Shown here in pieces: positions 17,642 through 25,972 of a stretch of 64,000 nt of DNA; within the stretch, counting starts at the first letter, position 1; every line of letters begins with the position of its first letter. Location: assembly GCA_963715625.1 (NCBI GenBank), contig OY970260.1:806001-870000 (forward strand), written 5' to 3'. This DNA comes from VRUE01 sp963715625 (GTDB lineage Bacteria > Actinomycetota > Thermoleophilia > Solirubrobacterales > 70-9). The notes under the pieces are model-generated. The model saw nothing but the letters and a program-made list of their open reading frames with translations. It was not told where the DNA came from and ran no database searches. A program made the position numbers and the translations under genes.

Positions 17642-19210
17642 ATGGAGAGCGCAGCGGTTCCCGCCTCGGGCTCGGCCGACGCCAAGTCCCCTCCAGTCCC
17701 CAGCAGCGGCGACAAGGGCCTGAAGAAGAACGCGATCGGCTTTGCCTCCAGCGTCGTGATCGGCGTCGCCTCGACCGCGCCCGGCTACAGCCTCGCGGCG
17801 ACCCTGGGCTTCGTCGCGGCGGCGGTCGCGCTGCAGTCGCCGGCGATCCTGGTGATCAGCTTCGTGCCGATGTTCCTGGTCGCCACCGGCTACTACTACA
17901 TGAACAAGGCCGACCCCGATTGCGGCACCAGCTTCTCCTGGGTGACGAAGGCGATGGGCCCGCAGCTGGGCTGGATCGCCGGCTGGACGATCGTCGTCGC
18001 CGACGTGATCGTGATGGCCAATTTGGCCCAGATCGCCGGCCTCTACACCTTCCTGCTGGTGGGCTGGGACTCGGCGGCGGCCTCGACCGCGGCGGTCACC
18101 GCCGTCGGCGTCGCCTGGATCGCGCTGATGACGGCGATCGTGCTGATCGGGATCGAGCTCTCTGCGCGTACGCAGATCGGCCTGCTGGCGGCGGAGATCG
18201 TCACCCTCGCCGCCTTCGCCGCGGTCGCCCTGGTCAAGGTCTACAGCGGCGACGCGCTCGCCGGCTCGATCGACCCCAGCCTCTCCTGGCTCAACCCGTT
18301 CGGCCTCAGCCCAAGCGAGATCTCGGCCGGGATGCTGCTCGCCGTCTTCATCTACTGGGGCTGGGACACGACCGCGACCGTCAACGAGGAGACCGAGAAC
18401 CCCGACGAGGCGCCGGGCAGGGCGACGGTGGTCAGCACCCTGATCCTGCTCGGGATCTACGTGATCGTCGCGGTCGCCGCCCAGGCCTACGCCGGGGTCG
18501 ACCAGCTGATCGCCAACCAGGAAGACGTGCTCAGCGCGCTCGGCACCGAGGTCTTCGGCTCGCCGCTCGACAAGATCCTGATCATCGCCGTGCTCACCTC
18601 CGCCGCCGCCTCGACCCAGACGACGATCCTGCCCACTGCGCGCACGACGCTCTCGATGGCGCGCTCGAAGGCGATGCCGGCGAGCCTCGGCAAGGTCCAC
18701 CCGCGCTTCCTCACGCCCCACGTCTCGACGATCGCGATGGGCGTCGCCTCGATCGTCTGGTACGTCGGGTTGACCCTGGTCAGCGAAAACATCCTCTTCG
18801 ACTCGCTGGCGGCGCTGGGACTGATGATCGCCTTCTACATCGGCCTCACCGGCTTCGCCTGTGCGATCTACTACCGCCGCGAGCTGCTGCGCAGCGTCAA
18901 GAACCTCTTCTTCGTCGGCGTCGGCCCGTTCGTCGGGGGAGCAATCCTCTTCTACCTGCTGGTCAAGAACGCGATCGAACTCTCCGACCCCGCCAACTCG
19001 GAATCGGGCGACTCCTGGCTCGGCCTCGGCCCACCGCTGGTGATCGCGGCCTTCTTCGCGGTGCTCGGAGTGGTGCTGATGTTCGTCCAGTGGCGCAAGC
19101 TGCCGGCCTTCTTCCGCCGCAGGCCCGAGGTTGCGCCGGCCGGGTTCCTTGAGGGCGAAGCGGAGCTGCCGCCGGAACCGATCGCCCGCGGCACGGAGGG
19201 GGACGGCTGA
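17642..19210 (+). CDS. APC-superfamily amino acid/polyamine permease
   Basis: 522 residues with about 12 hydrophobic segments from residue 30 to 490. The first helix region KNAIGFASSVVIGVASTAPGYSLAATLGF is typical of the APC superfamily, as is the helix-6 area IYWGWDTTATVNEETENP. AAGGA lies just before ATG 17642. Being first in the operon with polyamine ABC genes and divergent from amine catabolism genes suggests it imports an amine or amino acid (PuuP-like role). The C terminus is charged and cytoplasmic. Confidence 0.9.
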   Translation: MESAAVPASGSADAKSPPVPSSGDKGLKKNAIGFASSVVIGVASTAPGYSLAATLGFVAAAVALQSPAILVISFVPMFLVATGYYYMNKADPDCGTSFSWVTKAMGPQLGWIAGWTIVVADVIVMANLAQIAGLYTFLLVGWDSAAASTAAVTAVGVAWIALMTAIVLIGIELSARTQIGLLAAEIVTLAAFAAVALVKVYSGDALAGSIDPSLSWLNPFGLSPSEISAGMLLAVFIYWGWDTTATVNEETENPDEAPGRATVVSTLILLGIYVIVAVAAQAYAGVDQLIANQEDVLSALGTEVFGSPLDKILIIAVLTSAAASTQTTILPTARTTLSMARSKAMPASLGKVHPRFLTPHVSTIAMGVASIVWYVGLTLVSENILFDSLAALGLMIAFYIGLTGFACAIYYRRELLRSVKNLFFVGVGPFVGGAILFYLLVKNAIELSDPANSESGDSWLGLGPPLVIAAFFAVLGVVLMFVQWRKLPAFFRRRPEVAPAGFLEGEAELPPEPIARGTEGDG

Positions 19211-19211
19211 G

Positions 19212-19631
19212 ATGCGAGAGATCGTGATCGGATACGACGGGTCGGCCTGCGGCAGGGCGGCTCTGGAGGAGGCGCTGGAGCTGGCCAAGGGGCTCGGCGA
19301 CCGGGTGGTGATCGTCTTCGGCTACGCGCCGCCGGGGATCTGGGGCGGCGAGATCGCCGAACACGAGGAGGCGATCGAGGAGTTCGGCGCCAAGGTGACC
19401 GAGGAGGCTCGCAAGGTGGCGCAGGCCGGCGGGGTCGAGGTCGATGTGGCGATGGTCGCGAGCAAGCCCCACGAGGCGCTGGTCGAGGTGGCCGAAACGC
19501 GCAAGGCGCGGATGATCGTCGTCGGCAGCTACGGTGACCCGCCGCTGAAGGGCATGATCCTCGGCTCGACGCCCAACAAGCTCCTCTACACGTCCGACTG
19601 CCCGGTGCTGGTCGTGCCGGCCGAGGCGTAG
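19212..19631 (+). CDS. Universal stress protein (UspA family)
   Basis: 139 residues starting one base after the permease stop. The fold shows as EIVIGYDGSACGRAALEEAL at the start and the ATP-binding G-x2-G-x9-G-S/T pattern near the end (VGSYGDPPLKGMILGSTPNKLLYTSDCPVLVVP). USP domains bind ATP or act as small regulators. Its place between an APC permease and a polyamine ABC operon suggests an accessory role in transport, as seen with other USPs next to permeases; that is inference. Confidence 0.9.
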   Translation: MREIVIGYDGSACGRAALEEALELAKGLGDRVVIVFGYAPPGIWGGEIAEHEEAIEEFGAKVTEEARKVAQAGGVEVDVAMVASKPHEALVEVAETRKARMIVVGSYGDPPLKGMILGSTPNKLLYTSDCPVLVVPAEA

Positions 19632-19684
19632 CGCTACCGTTTGAAATGGACTCCAATCCGGCAGCCACGGGTAGGAGGGAGCGT

Positions 19685-20848
19685 ATGGAGGTTGGTGTGC
19701 CAAGCGTCGAGCTTCGAAGCGTGACAAAGCGCTTCGGCGATCTGCTAGCCGTCAACGACCTCAGCCTCGACCTCGCCTCCGGGGAGTTCTTCACCCTGCT
19801 CGGCCCGAGCGGCTGCGGCAAGACGACGACGCTGCGGATGATCGCCGGCTTCGAGCAGCCCGGTGCCGGGGAGATCCGGATCGAGGGGGCCGACGTCGCC
19901 GGGCTGCCTCCCCACAAGCGCCCGACCAACACGGTCTTCCAGAGCTACGCCCTCTTCCCCCACCTCAGCGTCGAGGACAACGTCGCCTTCGGGTTGCGGC
20001 GCAAGCGGGTGCCGAGGGAGGAGATTCGCCGGCGGGTGGGGGCGGAGCTGGAGCGGGTCGGCCTCGCGGCCGAGGCGAGGCGCCGCCCGGCGCAGCTCTC
20101 GGGCGGCATGCAGCAGCGGGTGGCGCTGGCGCGGGCGCTGGTCAACCTGCCCAAGGTGCTGCTGCTCGACGAGCCGCTCGGCGCCCTCGACCTGAAGCTG
20201 CGCAAGGGCCTGCAGGTGGAGCTGAAGCGGATCCAGCGCGAGGTCGGGATCACCTTCGTCTACGTCACCCACGACCAGGAGGAGGCGCTGACGATGAGCG
20301 ACCGGATCGCGGTGATGAACCGCGGCCGGGTCGAGCAGGTCGGCGGCCCCGAGGAGGTCTACGAGCGCCCGGCCACCACCTTCGTCGCCGGCTTCATCGG
20401 CGTCTCCAACCTGATGCCCGCGACCGCGGAGAGCGGCGGCGAGGTCCGGCTCGACCAGGGCCCGGTGCTGGCGGCTGCCACCGGCGGGCTCTCCCCCGGC
20501 GAGCGCTGCCACGCGGTGGTGCGGCCCGAGAAGCTGCGGATCGACGCGCTCGCGGGGGAGGGGGCGGCGGGTTCGAACGGGTTGCCGCGAGTCGAGGGCG
20601 TGGTCGAAAGCTCGGTCTACCTGGGGACCGCGACGCAGCTCGTCGTCAACCTCGGCGAAGCCGTGCGGATGACCGTGCTCGTCCCCAACGCCAGCGAGGC
20701 CGAGCGGCGCGAGCTGCCGGGCGCCGGGGTGCGGGTGGAGCTTTCGTGGGAGCCGGAGCACATGCACGTCATGCGCGAGTCGCCGGGGGCGGAACCGAAC
20801 GTGAACAAAGCCGAGCGTGGCGAGCGGCATGCGCGAGCCTCGACATGA
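19685..20848 (+). CDS. potA: Spermidine/putrescine-type ABC transporter ATP-binding protein
   Basis: 387 residues from ATG 19685, preceded by GGAGGGAG. Walker A GPSGCGKTT, Q-loop FQSYALFPHLSV, signature LSGGMQQRVALARAL, Walker B VLLLDEP and H-loop TFVYVTHDQEEAL are all intact. The C-terminal TOBE domain (from about residue 250) is as in PotA. It powers import through the PotB/PotC-like permeases encoded downstream. The last 20 residues are variable. Confidence 0.93.
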   Translation: MEVGVPSVELRSVTKRFGDLLAVNDLSLDLASGEFFTLLGPSGCGKTTTLRMIAGFEQPGAGEIRIEGADVAGLPPHKRPTNTVFQSYALFPHLSVEDNVAFGLRRKRVPREEIRRRVGAELERVGLAAEARRRPAQLSGGMQQRVALARALVNLPKVLLLDEPLGALDLKLRKGLQVELKRIQREVGITFVYVTHDQEEALTMSDRIAVMNRGRVEQVGGPEEVYERPATTFVAGFIGVSNLMPATAESGGEVRLDQGPVLAAATGGLSPGERCHAVVRPEKLRIDALAGEGAAGSNGLPRVEGVVESSVYLGTATQLVVNLGEAVRMTVLVPNASEAERRELPGAGVRVELSWEPEHMHVMRESPGAEPNVNKAERGERHARAST

Positions 20849-20867
20849 CCAGAAAAGAGGACATGAG

Positions 20868-22004
20868 ATGCGAGGTCTAGGAAAGCGAGACAACACATTT
20901 GCGCTTGCCGTCGCAACCGCGGTTGCAGCTGCGGCGCTTGGACTGGCGGCCTGCGGCGGCGACACCGTCGGCGGCGGCAGCAGCGGCGAAGTGAGCACCG
21001 CCGAAGGCGGGCCGGTGGAAGGCAAGCTGACGATCTCCAACTGGCCCGGCTACATGGAACCGGGGCCGGACAACACGGTCGCGGAATTCGAAGACGAGAC
21101 CGGGGTCCAGGTCGACTACATCGAAGACGTCATCGAAAACGAAGGTTTCTTCGGCAAGATGCAGCCCCTGCTCGAACAGGGCGAATCGGGCGGGCGCAGC
21201 ATCTTCGTCGTCACCGACTGGATGGCGAAGCAGATGTACGACCTCGGCTACCTGCAGGAGATCGACCACGCCGATCTGCCGACCGTGTTCGAAAACATCC
21301 GGCCGCAGCTGGAGAGCCCCGCCTTCGACCCGGAGCGAAAGTTCTCGGTGCCGTGGGTGAGCGGCATGGGCGGGCTCTGGGTAGACACCGCCAAGGCGCC
21401 CGAGATCCACTCGGTCAACGACATCTTCGACCCGAAGTACAAGGGCAAGGTGACGATGCTGGGCGAACTCCGCGAAACCGTGCCGCTGGTGATGCTGGCC
21501 GAAGGCATCGACCCGGTCGAGGCGACCAACGAAGACTGGCTGAACGCGATCGACCGGATCGGCAAGGCGACGGAATCCGGCCAGATCCGCCGCTTCACCG
21601 GCAACGACTACAACGAGGACCTGAACGCCGGCAACATCGTCGCGGCGATCGGGTGGTCGGGCGACGCCTCGATCGTCAGCAACCCCGACGCCGAATGGCG
21701 GATGCCGACCGAGGGCTGCACGCTGTGGTCGGACAACATGGTGATCCCGGTCGGGGCGCCCAACGTCGGCGCTGCCTTCGGCTGGATGAACTTCGTCTAC
21801 GAACCGCAGGTCAACGCCCCGCTGGCGGAATACATCACCTACATCCCGCCGGTGGAAGGCGTGCAGGACCTGGTCAAGCCGGAGCTGGCCAAGGACCCGC
21901 TGGTCTTCCCGACGCCGAAGTTCACCGAGAAGTGCACCGACCAGGACTCGCCGCCGGACCTCGAACCGGTCAACGAAGCCTGGCAGGAAGTGATCACGGG
22001 CTAG
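20868..22004 (+). CDS. potD: Polyamine-type ABC transporter substrate-binding lipoprotein
   Basis: 378 residues. A lipoprotein signal with the lipobox LAAC (cysteine 29) precedes a Gly/Ser-rich tether. The mature part begins KLTISNWPGYMEPG, the family signature of PotD/PotF periplasmic proteins, and includes KYKGKVTMLGELRETVPLVM and the late segment SDNMVIPVGAPNVGAAFGWMN. It is anchored to the outer face of the membrane and delivers polyamine (or a related amine) to PotBC. AGAGG precedes ATG 20868. Confidence 0.93.
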   Translation: MRGLGKRDNTFALAVATAVAAAALGLAACGGDTVGGGSSGEVSTAEGGPVEGKLTISNWPGYMEPGPDNTVAEFEDETGVQVDYIEDVIENEGFFGKMQPLLEQGESGGRSIFVVTDWMAKQMYDLGYLQEIDHADLPTVFENIRPQLESPAFDPERKFSVPWVSGMGGLWVDTAKAPEIHSVNDIFDPKYKGKVTMLGELRETVPLVMLAEGIDPVEATNEDWLNAIDRIGKATESGQIRRFTGNDYNEDLNAGNIVAAIGWSGDASIVSNPDAEWRMPTEGCTLWSDNMVIPVGAPNVGAAFGWMNFVYEPQVNAPLAEYITYIPPVEGVQDLVKPELAKDPLVFPTPKFTEKCTDQDSPPDLEPVNEAWQEVITG

Positions 22005-22018
22005 GGCCGGGGTAGACG

Positions 22019-22885
22019 ATGAGCCTGCGGCAGCGCCTGGTCCCGTATGGATTGCTGGGACCGGGCCTGCTCTGGCTCGTCGTCTTCTTCGTCGTGCCGA
22101 TGTACTTCATGGGCGAGCTGGCGCTGCGCTCGGGCTCGCTGAGCGCCGGGTACACCTTCGATTGGGCCTGGTCGAACTTCCCCGACTCGCTCTCCGGCCA
22201 CACCGAGCAGATCGGCCGCTCCTTCCTCTACGCAGGCACCGCGACGCTGCTGGCGCTGCTGATCGCCTACCCGCTGGCCTACGCGATCGCCTTCCGCGCC
22301 GGGCGCTTCCGGCTGCTGGCGCTCTTCGCCGTGATCGCGCCCTTCTTCACCACCTACCTGATCCGCACGATCGCCTGGAAGACGATCCTCAGCGACTCCA
22401 GCCCGCTGGTCAACGTGCTGCAGACGCTGGCGCTGATCCCTCCCGACGGGCGGGTGCTGGCCACCTCGGGAGCGGTGATCGCCGGCCTCACCTACAACTT
22501 CCTCCCCTTCATGATCCTGCCGCTCTACGCCAACCTGGAGCGGCTCGACCTGCGCCTGGTCGAGGCGGCGAAGGACCTCTACTCCTCCTCGGGCCAGGCC
22601 TTCCTGCGGGTGACGCTGCCGCTGACGATGCCGGGGATCGTCGCCGGCGTGCTGCTCACCTTCATTCCCGCCTTCGGCGACTACATCAACGCCCAGCTGC
22701 TCGGCGGCACCCAGCAGGCGATGGTCGGCAACGTGATCCAGTCGCTCTACCTGAACCAACGCGACTACCCCGAGGCGGCGGCGCTCTCCTTCCTGATGAT
22801 GGGGCTGATCCTCGCCGTCGTCACCCTCTACATCCGCTTCGCCGGCACCGGGGCGTTCATGGGCGAGGAGGAGGAGGCGACCTGA
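22019..22885 (+). CDS. potB: Polyamine ABC transporter permease, PotB-like
   Basis: 288 residues with six predicted membrane helices. The N terminus LLGPGLLWLVVFFVVPMYFM and the EAA-type loop EAAKDLYSSSGQAFLRVTLPL (about residues 180-205) contacting the ATPase are typical of the PotB/PotH group. 14 bp after potD; its TGA overlaps the next ATG. Forms the membrane channel with PotC. Confidence 0.92.
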   Translation: MSLRQRLVPYGLLGPGLLWLVVFFVVPMYFMGELALRSGSLSAGYTFDWAWSNFPDSLSGHTEQIGRSFLYAGTATLLALLIAYPLAYAIAFRAGRFRLLALFAVIAPFFTTYLIRTIAWKTILSDSSPLVNVLQTLALIPPDGRVLATSGAVIAGLTYNFLPFMILPLYANLERLDLRLVEAAKDLYSSSGQAFLRVTLPLTMPGIVAGVLLTFIPAFGDYINAQLLGGTQQAMVGNVIQSLYLNQRDYPEAAALSFLMMGLILAVVTLYIRFAGTGAFMGEEEEAT

Positions 22886-23745
22886 TGGCGGCCCTGGGCC
22901 GCGCCTGGGCATGGCTGCGCCGCAACGCGCTGCCGATCTACGCCGGCCTCGCCGTCGCCTACATGCTGATCCCGATCGTCGTCATCGCCGTCTTCTCCTT
23001 CGGCGCCACGCCGCAGGGCAAACTCACCTTCGGCCTCGACGAAGGCTTCACCGCCGAGTACTGGCAGAGCGCCTTCTCGCTGCCGCAGCTGAACGAGGCG
23101 CTCTTCACCAGCCTGCGGCTGGCGGCGCTCTCGACCGCGATCTCGACCGCGATCGGGACGCTGATGGCGATCGCGCTGGTCCGCCACCGCTTCCGCGGGC
23201 GGCGCCTGACCAACCTGCTGATCGTGATCCCGATGGCGACGCCCGAGGTGGTGATCGGCGCGGCGCTGCTCTCGATGTTCATCTACTACTCGTTCGCGCT
23301 CGGCTTCTCCTCGCTGCTGATCGCGCACGTGATGTTCTCGATCAGCTTCGTCGTCGTCGTCGTGCGCTCGCGGCTGATCGGCTTCGACCGCAACCTCGAG
23401 GAGGCGGCCGCCGACCTCGGGGCGACGCCGCTGGCGACCTTCCGCACCGTCACCCTGCCGCTGCTGGCGCCGGGTATCGTCGCCGCCGCCCTGCTCGCCT
23501 TCGCCCTCTCGATCGACGACTTCGTCATCTCCAACTTCAACTCCGGCACGACCGTGACCTTCCCCCTCTACGTCTACGGGGTCAGCCTGCGCGGCATCCC
23601 GGTCCAGGTCAACGTCCTGGCGACGATGCTCTTCGCCCTGACCGCGATCGCCGTAGCCCTGGTCCTCTGGCAGCAGCGCCGCGCCGAGCGCCTGGCCGCG
23701 GTGCAGCCGGAGCCAACCCGAGCCCCCACCCCCACCCCCGCATGA
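22885..23745 (+). CDS. potC: Polyamine ABC transporter permease, PotC-like
   Basis: 286 residues, six membrane helices; the EAA loop reads EEAAADLGATPLATFRTVTLPL, followed by GIVAAALLAFALSIDDFVIS, a PotC hallmark. Start ATG 22885 uses the last base of the potB stop. Its own stop lies in the ATGA shared with the next gene, exactly where palindrome PAL-D begins. Confidence 0.93.
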   Translation: MAALGRAWAWLRRNALPIYAGLAVAYMLIPIVVIAVFSFGATPQGKLTFGLDEGFTAEYWQSAFSLPQLNEALFTSLRLAALSTAISTAIGTLMAIALVRHRFRGRRLTNLLIVIPMATPEVVIGAALLSMFIYYSFALGFSSLLIAHVMFSISFVVVVVRSRLIGFDRNLEEAAADLGATPLATFRTVTLPLLAPGIVAAALLAFALSIDDFVISNFNSGTTVTFPLYVYGVSLRGIPVQVNVLATMLFALTAIAVALVLWQQRRAERLAAVQPEPTRAPTPTPA

Positions 23746-25253
23746 CCGCCGACGGGCCTCAAAGGAGACATATAGGCGTATCTGAGGCCCGTCGGCCTGG
23801 GGTTTCGACGCTGCGGAACTTCGTCGGCGGCTCGTGGGACGTGGCGGAGGGGGTCGAGACGCTCGCGGACATCGAGCCGGCGACAGGCGAGGTCGTGGCG
23901 CAGGTGCCGCTCAGCGGCGCGGCGGAGGTGGGCGCGGCGGTCGAGGCGGCGCGGGCGGCGCAGCCGGGCTGGCGCGCGGTGCCGCCGCAGCGGCGGGCGC
24001 GGGCGATGCTGGCGCTGCGCGAGGGGCTGCTGGCGCGCCGCGAGGAGCTGGTGGCGCTGGTCAGCGCCGACATGGGCAAGACGCTCCAGGACGCCGACGG
24101 CGAGGTCGGGCGCGGGATCGAGTCGGTCGAGTCGGCGGCGGCGATCCCACATCTGCTCAAGGGAGAGGTGCTGGAGGGCGTCGCGGCCGGCGTCAACGTC
24201 GAGCTGGTGCGCCAGCCCGTCGGCGTCGTCGCCGCGATCACGCCCTTCAACTTCCCGGCGATGATCCCGCTCTGGTTCCTGCCCTACGCGATCGCCTGCG
24301 GCAACTCGTTCCTGCTCAAGCCCTCCGAGCAGGACCCGCGCCCGGCGGAGCTGATCGTCAACGTCGTCGATTCGATCGAGGAGATCCCGCCCGGCGTAGT
24401 CAACCTGGTGCACGGCGGCCGCGCCGCGGTGACCGCGATCCTCGAGGACCCCGGCATCGACGCGATCTCCTTCGTCGGCCGCGCGGAGACGGCCCGGATC
24501 GTCGCCGAAGGCGCTGTCCGCACCGGCAAGCGCGTCCAGGCCCTGGGCGGGGCGAAGAACTCGCTGGTGGTGATGCCCGACGCCGACCTCGACCAGGCGA
24601 TGCCGGCGATCATGGGCTCCGCCTTCGGCGCCGCCGGCCAGCGCTGCCTGGCCGGCTCTGTCTGCGTCGTGGTCGGTGGCGAGACACGGCGGGCCGAGGT
24701 ACGCGAGGCGCTGGTCACGGCAGCTTCCAACCTCACGGTCGGCCCCGGCGAGGACCCGGCCACCGACGTCTGCCCGATGGTCTCCGCCGCGGCCCGAGAC
24801 AAGATCGCCGACGCGATCGACCGGGCCACGAACAATGGCGCCGGCCTGCTGCTCGACGGCCGCGGCGACGCCGGCCCGGCGGGCACGCTGCTCGGCCCGA
24901 CCATCGCCGTCGCGGGGCCGGAGTCCGAGCTGGCCCGAGACGAGCTCTTCGGCCCGCTGCTCACCGTCGTCAACGTGGACGACCTGGATGCCGCCCTCGA
25001 CTTCCTCAACGGCTCCCGCTACGGCAACGCCGGCGCGATCTTCACCAGCTCCGGCGCCGCAGCCCGCCAGTACCGCTACGGAGCAGAGGCCGGCATGCTC
25101 GGCGTCAACGTCGGCGTTCCCGCCCCGGTCGCCTGGTTCCCCTTCTCCGGCTGGAAGGACTCCATGGAGGGAGACCTCCATGCCAATGGCACCGACGCGG
25201 TGCGCTTCTACACGCGAGAGAAGGTCATCACCAGTCGGTTCGGTTCAGCGTAG
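23742..25253 (+). CDS. CoA-acylating-type aldehyde dehydrogenase (MmsA-like)
   Basis: 503 residues. ALDH hallmarks: TPFNFPAMIPLWFLPYAIA, ALGGAKNSLVVMPDAD (in the methylmalonate-semialdehyde group an asparagine replaces the usual catalytic glutamate) and the catalytic cysteine in FGAAGQRCLAGSV. The group usually oxidises methylmalonate or malonate semialdehyde to acyl-CoA; with amine genes around, malonate semialdehyde from beta-alanine is a plausible substrate. The first 19 residues (MTADGPQRRHIGVSEARRP) are encoded by PAL-D and precede the true domain start at STLRNFVGGSW. Start overlaps the potC stop (ATGA). Confidence 0.9.
   Translation: MTADGPQRRHIGVSEARRPGVSTLRNFVGGSWDVAEGVETLADIEPATGEVVAQVPLSGAAEVGAAVEAARAAQPGWRAVPPQRRARAMLALREGLLARREELVALVSADMGKTLQDADGEVGRGIESVESAAAIPHLLKGEVLEGVAAGVNVELVRQPVGVVAAITPFNFPAMIPLWFLPYAIACGNSFLLKPSEQDPRPAELIVNVVDSIEEIPPGVVNLVHGGRAAVTAILEDPGIDAISFVGRAETARIVAEGAVRTGKRVQALGGAKNSLVVMPDADLDQAMPAIMGSAFGAAGQRCLAGSVCVVVGGETRRAEVREALVTAASNLTVGPGEDPATDVCPMVSAAARDKIADAIDRATNNGAGLLLDGRGDAGPAGTLLGPTIAVAGPESELARDELFGPLLTVVNVDDLDAALDFLNGSRYGNAGAIFTSSGAAARQYRYGAEAGMLGVNVGVPAPVAWFPFSGWKDSMEGDLHANGTDAVRFYTREKVITSRFGSA
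23748..23796. repeat. PAL-D palindrome, copy 2, inside the 5' end of the MmsA-like gene
   Basis: Perfect 14-bp arms GCCGACGGGCCTCA (23748-23761) and 23783-23796 around the loop AAGGAGACATATAGGCGTATC, the reverse complement of the loop in copy 1 with three changes. Translated it gives ADGPQRRHIGVSEARR, closely matching the ald tail encoded by copy 1. Confidence 0.9.
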
Positions 25254-25360
25254 CCTGACCGTTCCTGCGAAGTATCGCCTGGCTGGCTCGCCACCGGACG
25301 TCCTGGTGAAGATTCCTTGACCGACGTCCGCACCCTGGACTTCCACCGCTCGCCCTTGCT

Positions 25361-25885
25361 CTATCGCTCCCGCAGGTGGACGACCACCCCGCCCTCTGCG
25401 GGTGCAACCACGGCACGGTCGAGGACAAGGAGTACGTAGGGGCGACTGACCGACATCCCGTCGATGATGCCGGCAGGGCGGTAAACAGTCGCACTGACGA
25501 TCGCCCGGCGGTCGTGGAGCACGACCCTCGGGGCGCGGAGCCGGTAGCCCGTACTCGGCCGATCGTCGGCGAGTGTGGCGATCACACACGACTCGGCGAA
25601 GTCGACCGAGCCCAGGCGCGCGGGGGGGAGGTACAGCTTCCACTCAGCGAGCAGCTGCCTGGTCTCGCTGGGACCGCAAAGAAGACGACCGGTGGGCGCG
25701 GAGCCGGTGCCGGTGGCGGGGAGAGCGCCCCGCTGAAGCGTCCGGGAAGGGACGACATCGGCCTTCTGCCAGACACGCCCAGCGTTGCCGGTGTCGCCGC
25801 ACGACACGATCAGAAAGACGAGAGGTGTTACGAACAGTAACACCTTTACTCGTAGCCAGTTGAGTTTGCTAATACAAAGTTGCAT
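25361..25885 (-). CDS. Lipoprotein with a possible PrcB-like C-terminal domain
   Basis: 174 residues from ATG 25885; a GTG 14 codons later is an alternative start. The hydrophobic segment KVLLFVTPLVFLIVSCGD ends in a lipobox (LIVSC). The exported part contains ESCVIATLADDRPSTGYRL ... VLHDRRAIVSATVY and ends in VLVLDRAVVAPAEGGVVVHL. The 'RPSTGYRL' followed by beta strands recalls the PrcB C-terminal domain, a guess only. AT-rich DNA (25840-25972) separates it from the divergent protease gene. Confidence 0.65.
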   Translation of the reverse strand: MQLCISKLNWLRVKVLLFVTPLVFLIVSCGDTGNAGRVWQKADVVPSRTLQRGALPATGTGSAPTGRLLCGPSETRQLLAEWKLYLPPARLGSVDFAESCVIATLADDRPSTGYRLRAPRVVLHDRRAIVSATVYRPAGIIDGMSVSRPYVLLVLDRAVVAPAEGGVVVHLRER

Positions 25886-25972
25886 AAATGGGCATGAATA
25901 TGATATTCAGCTCCGGCGATTCAGCACCGTGCCTATACAAACCTACTCACGACAGAGGAGTCGGAGCCCCGG

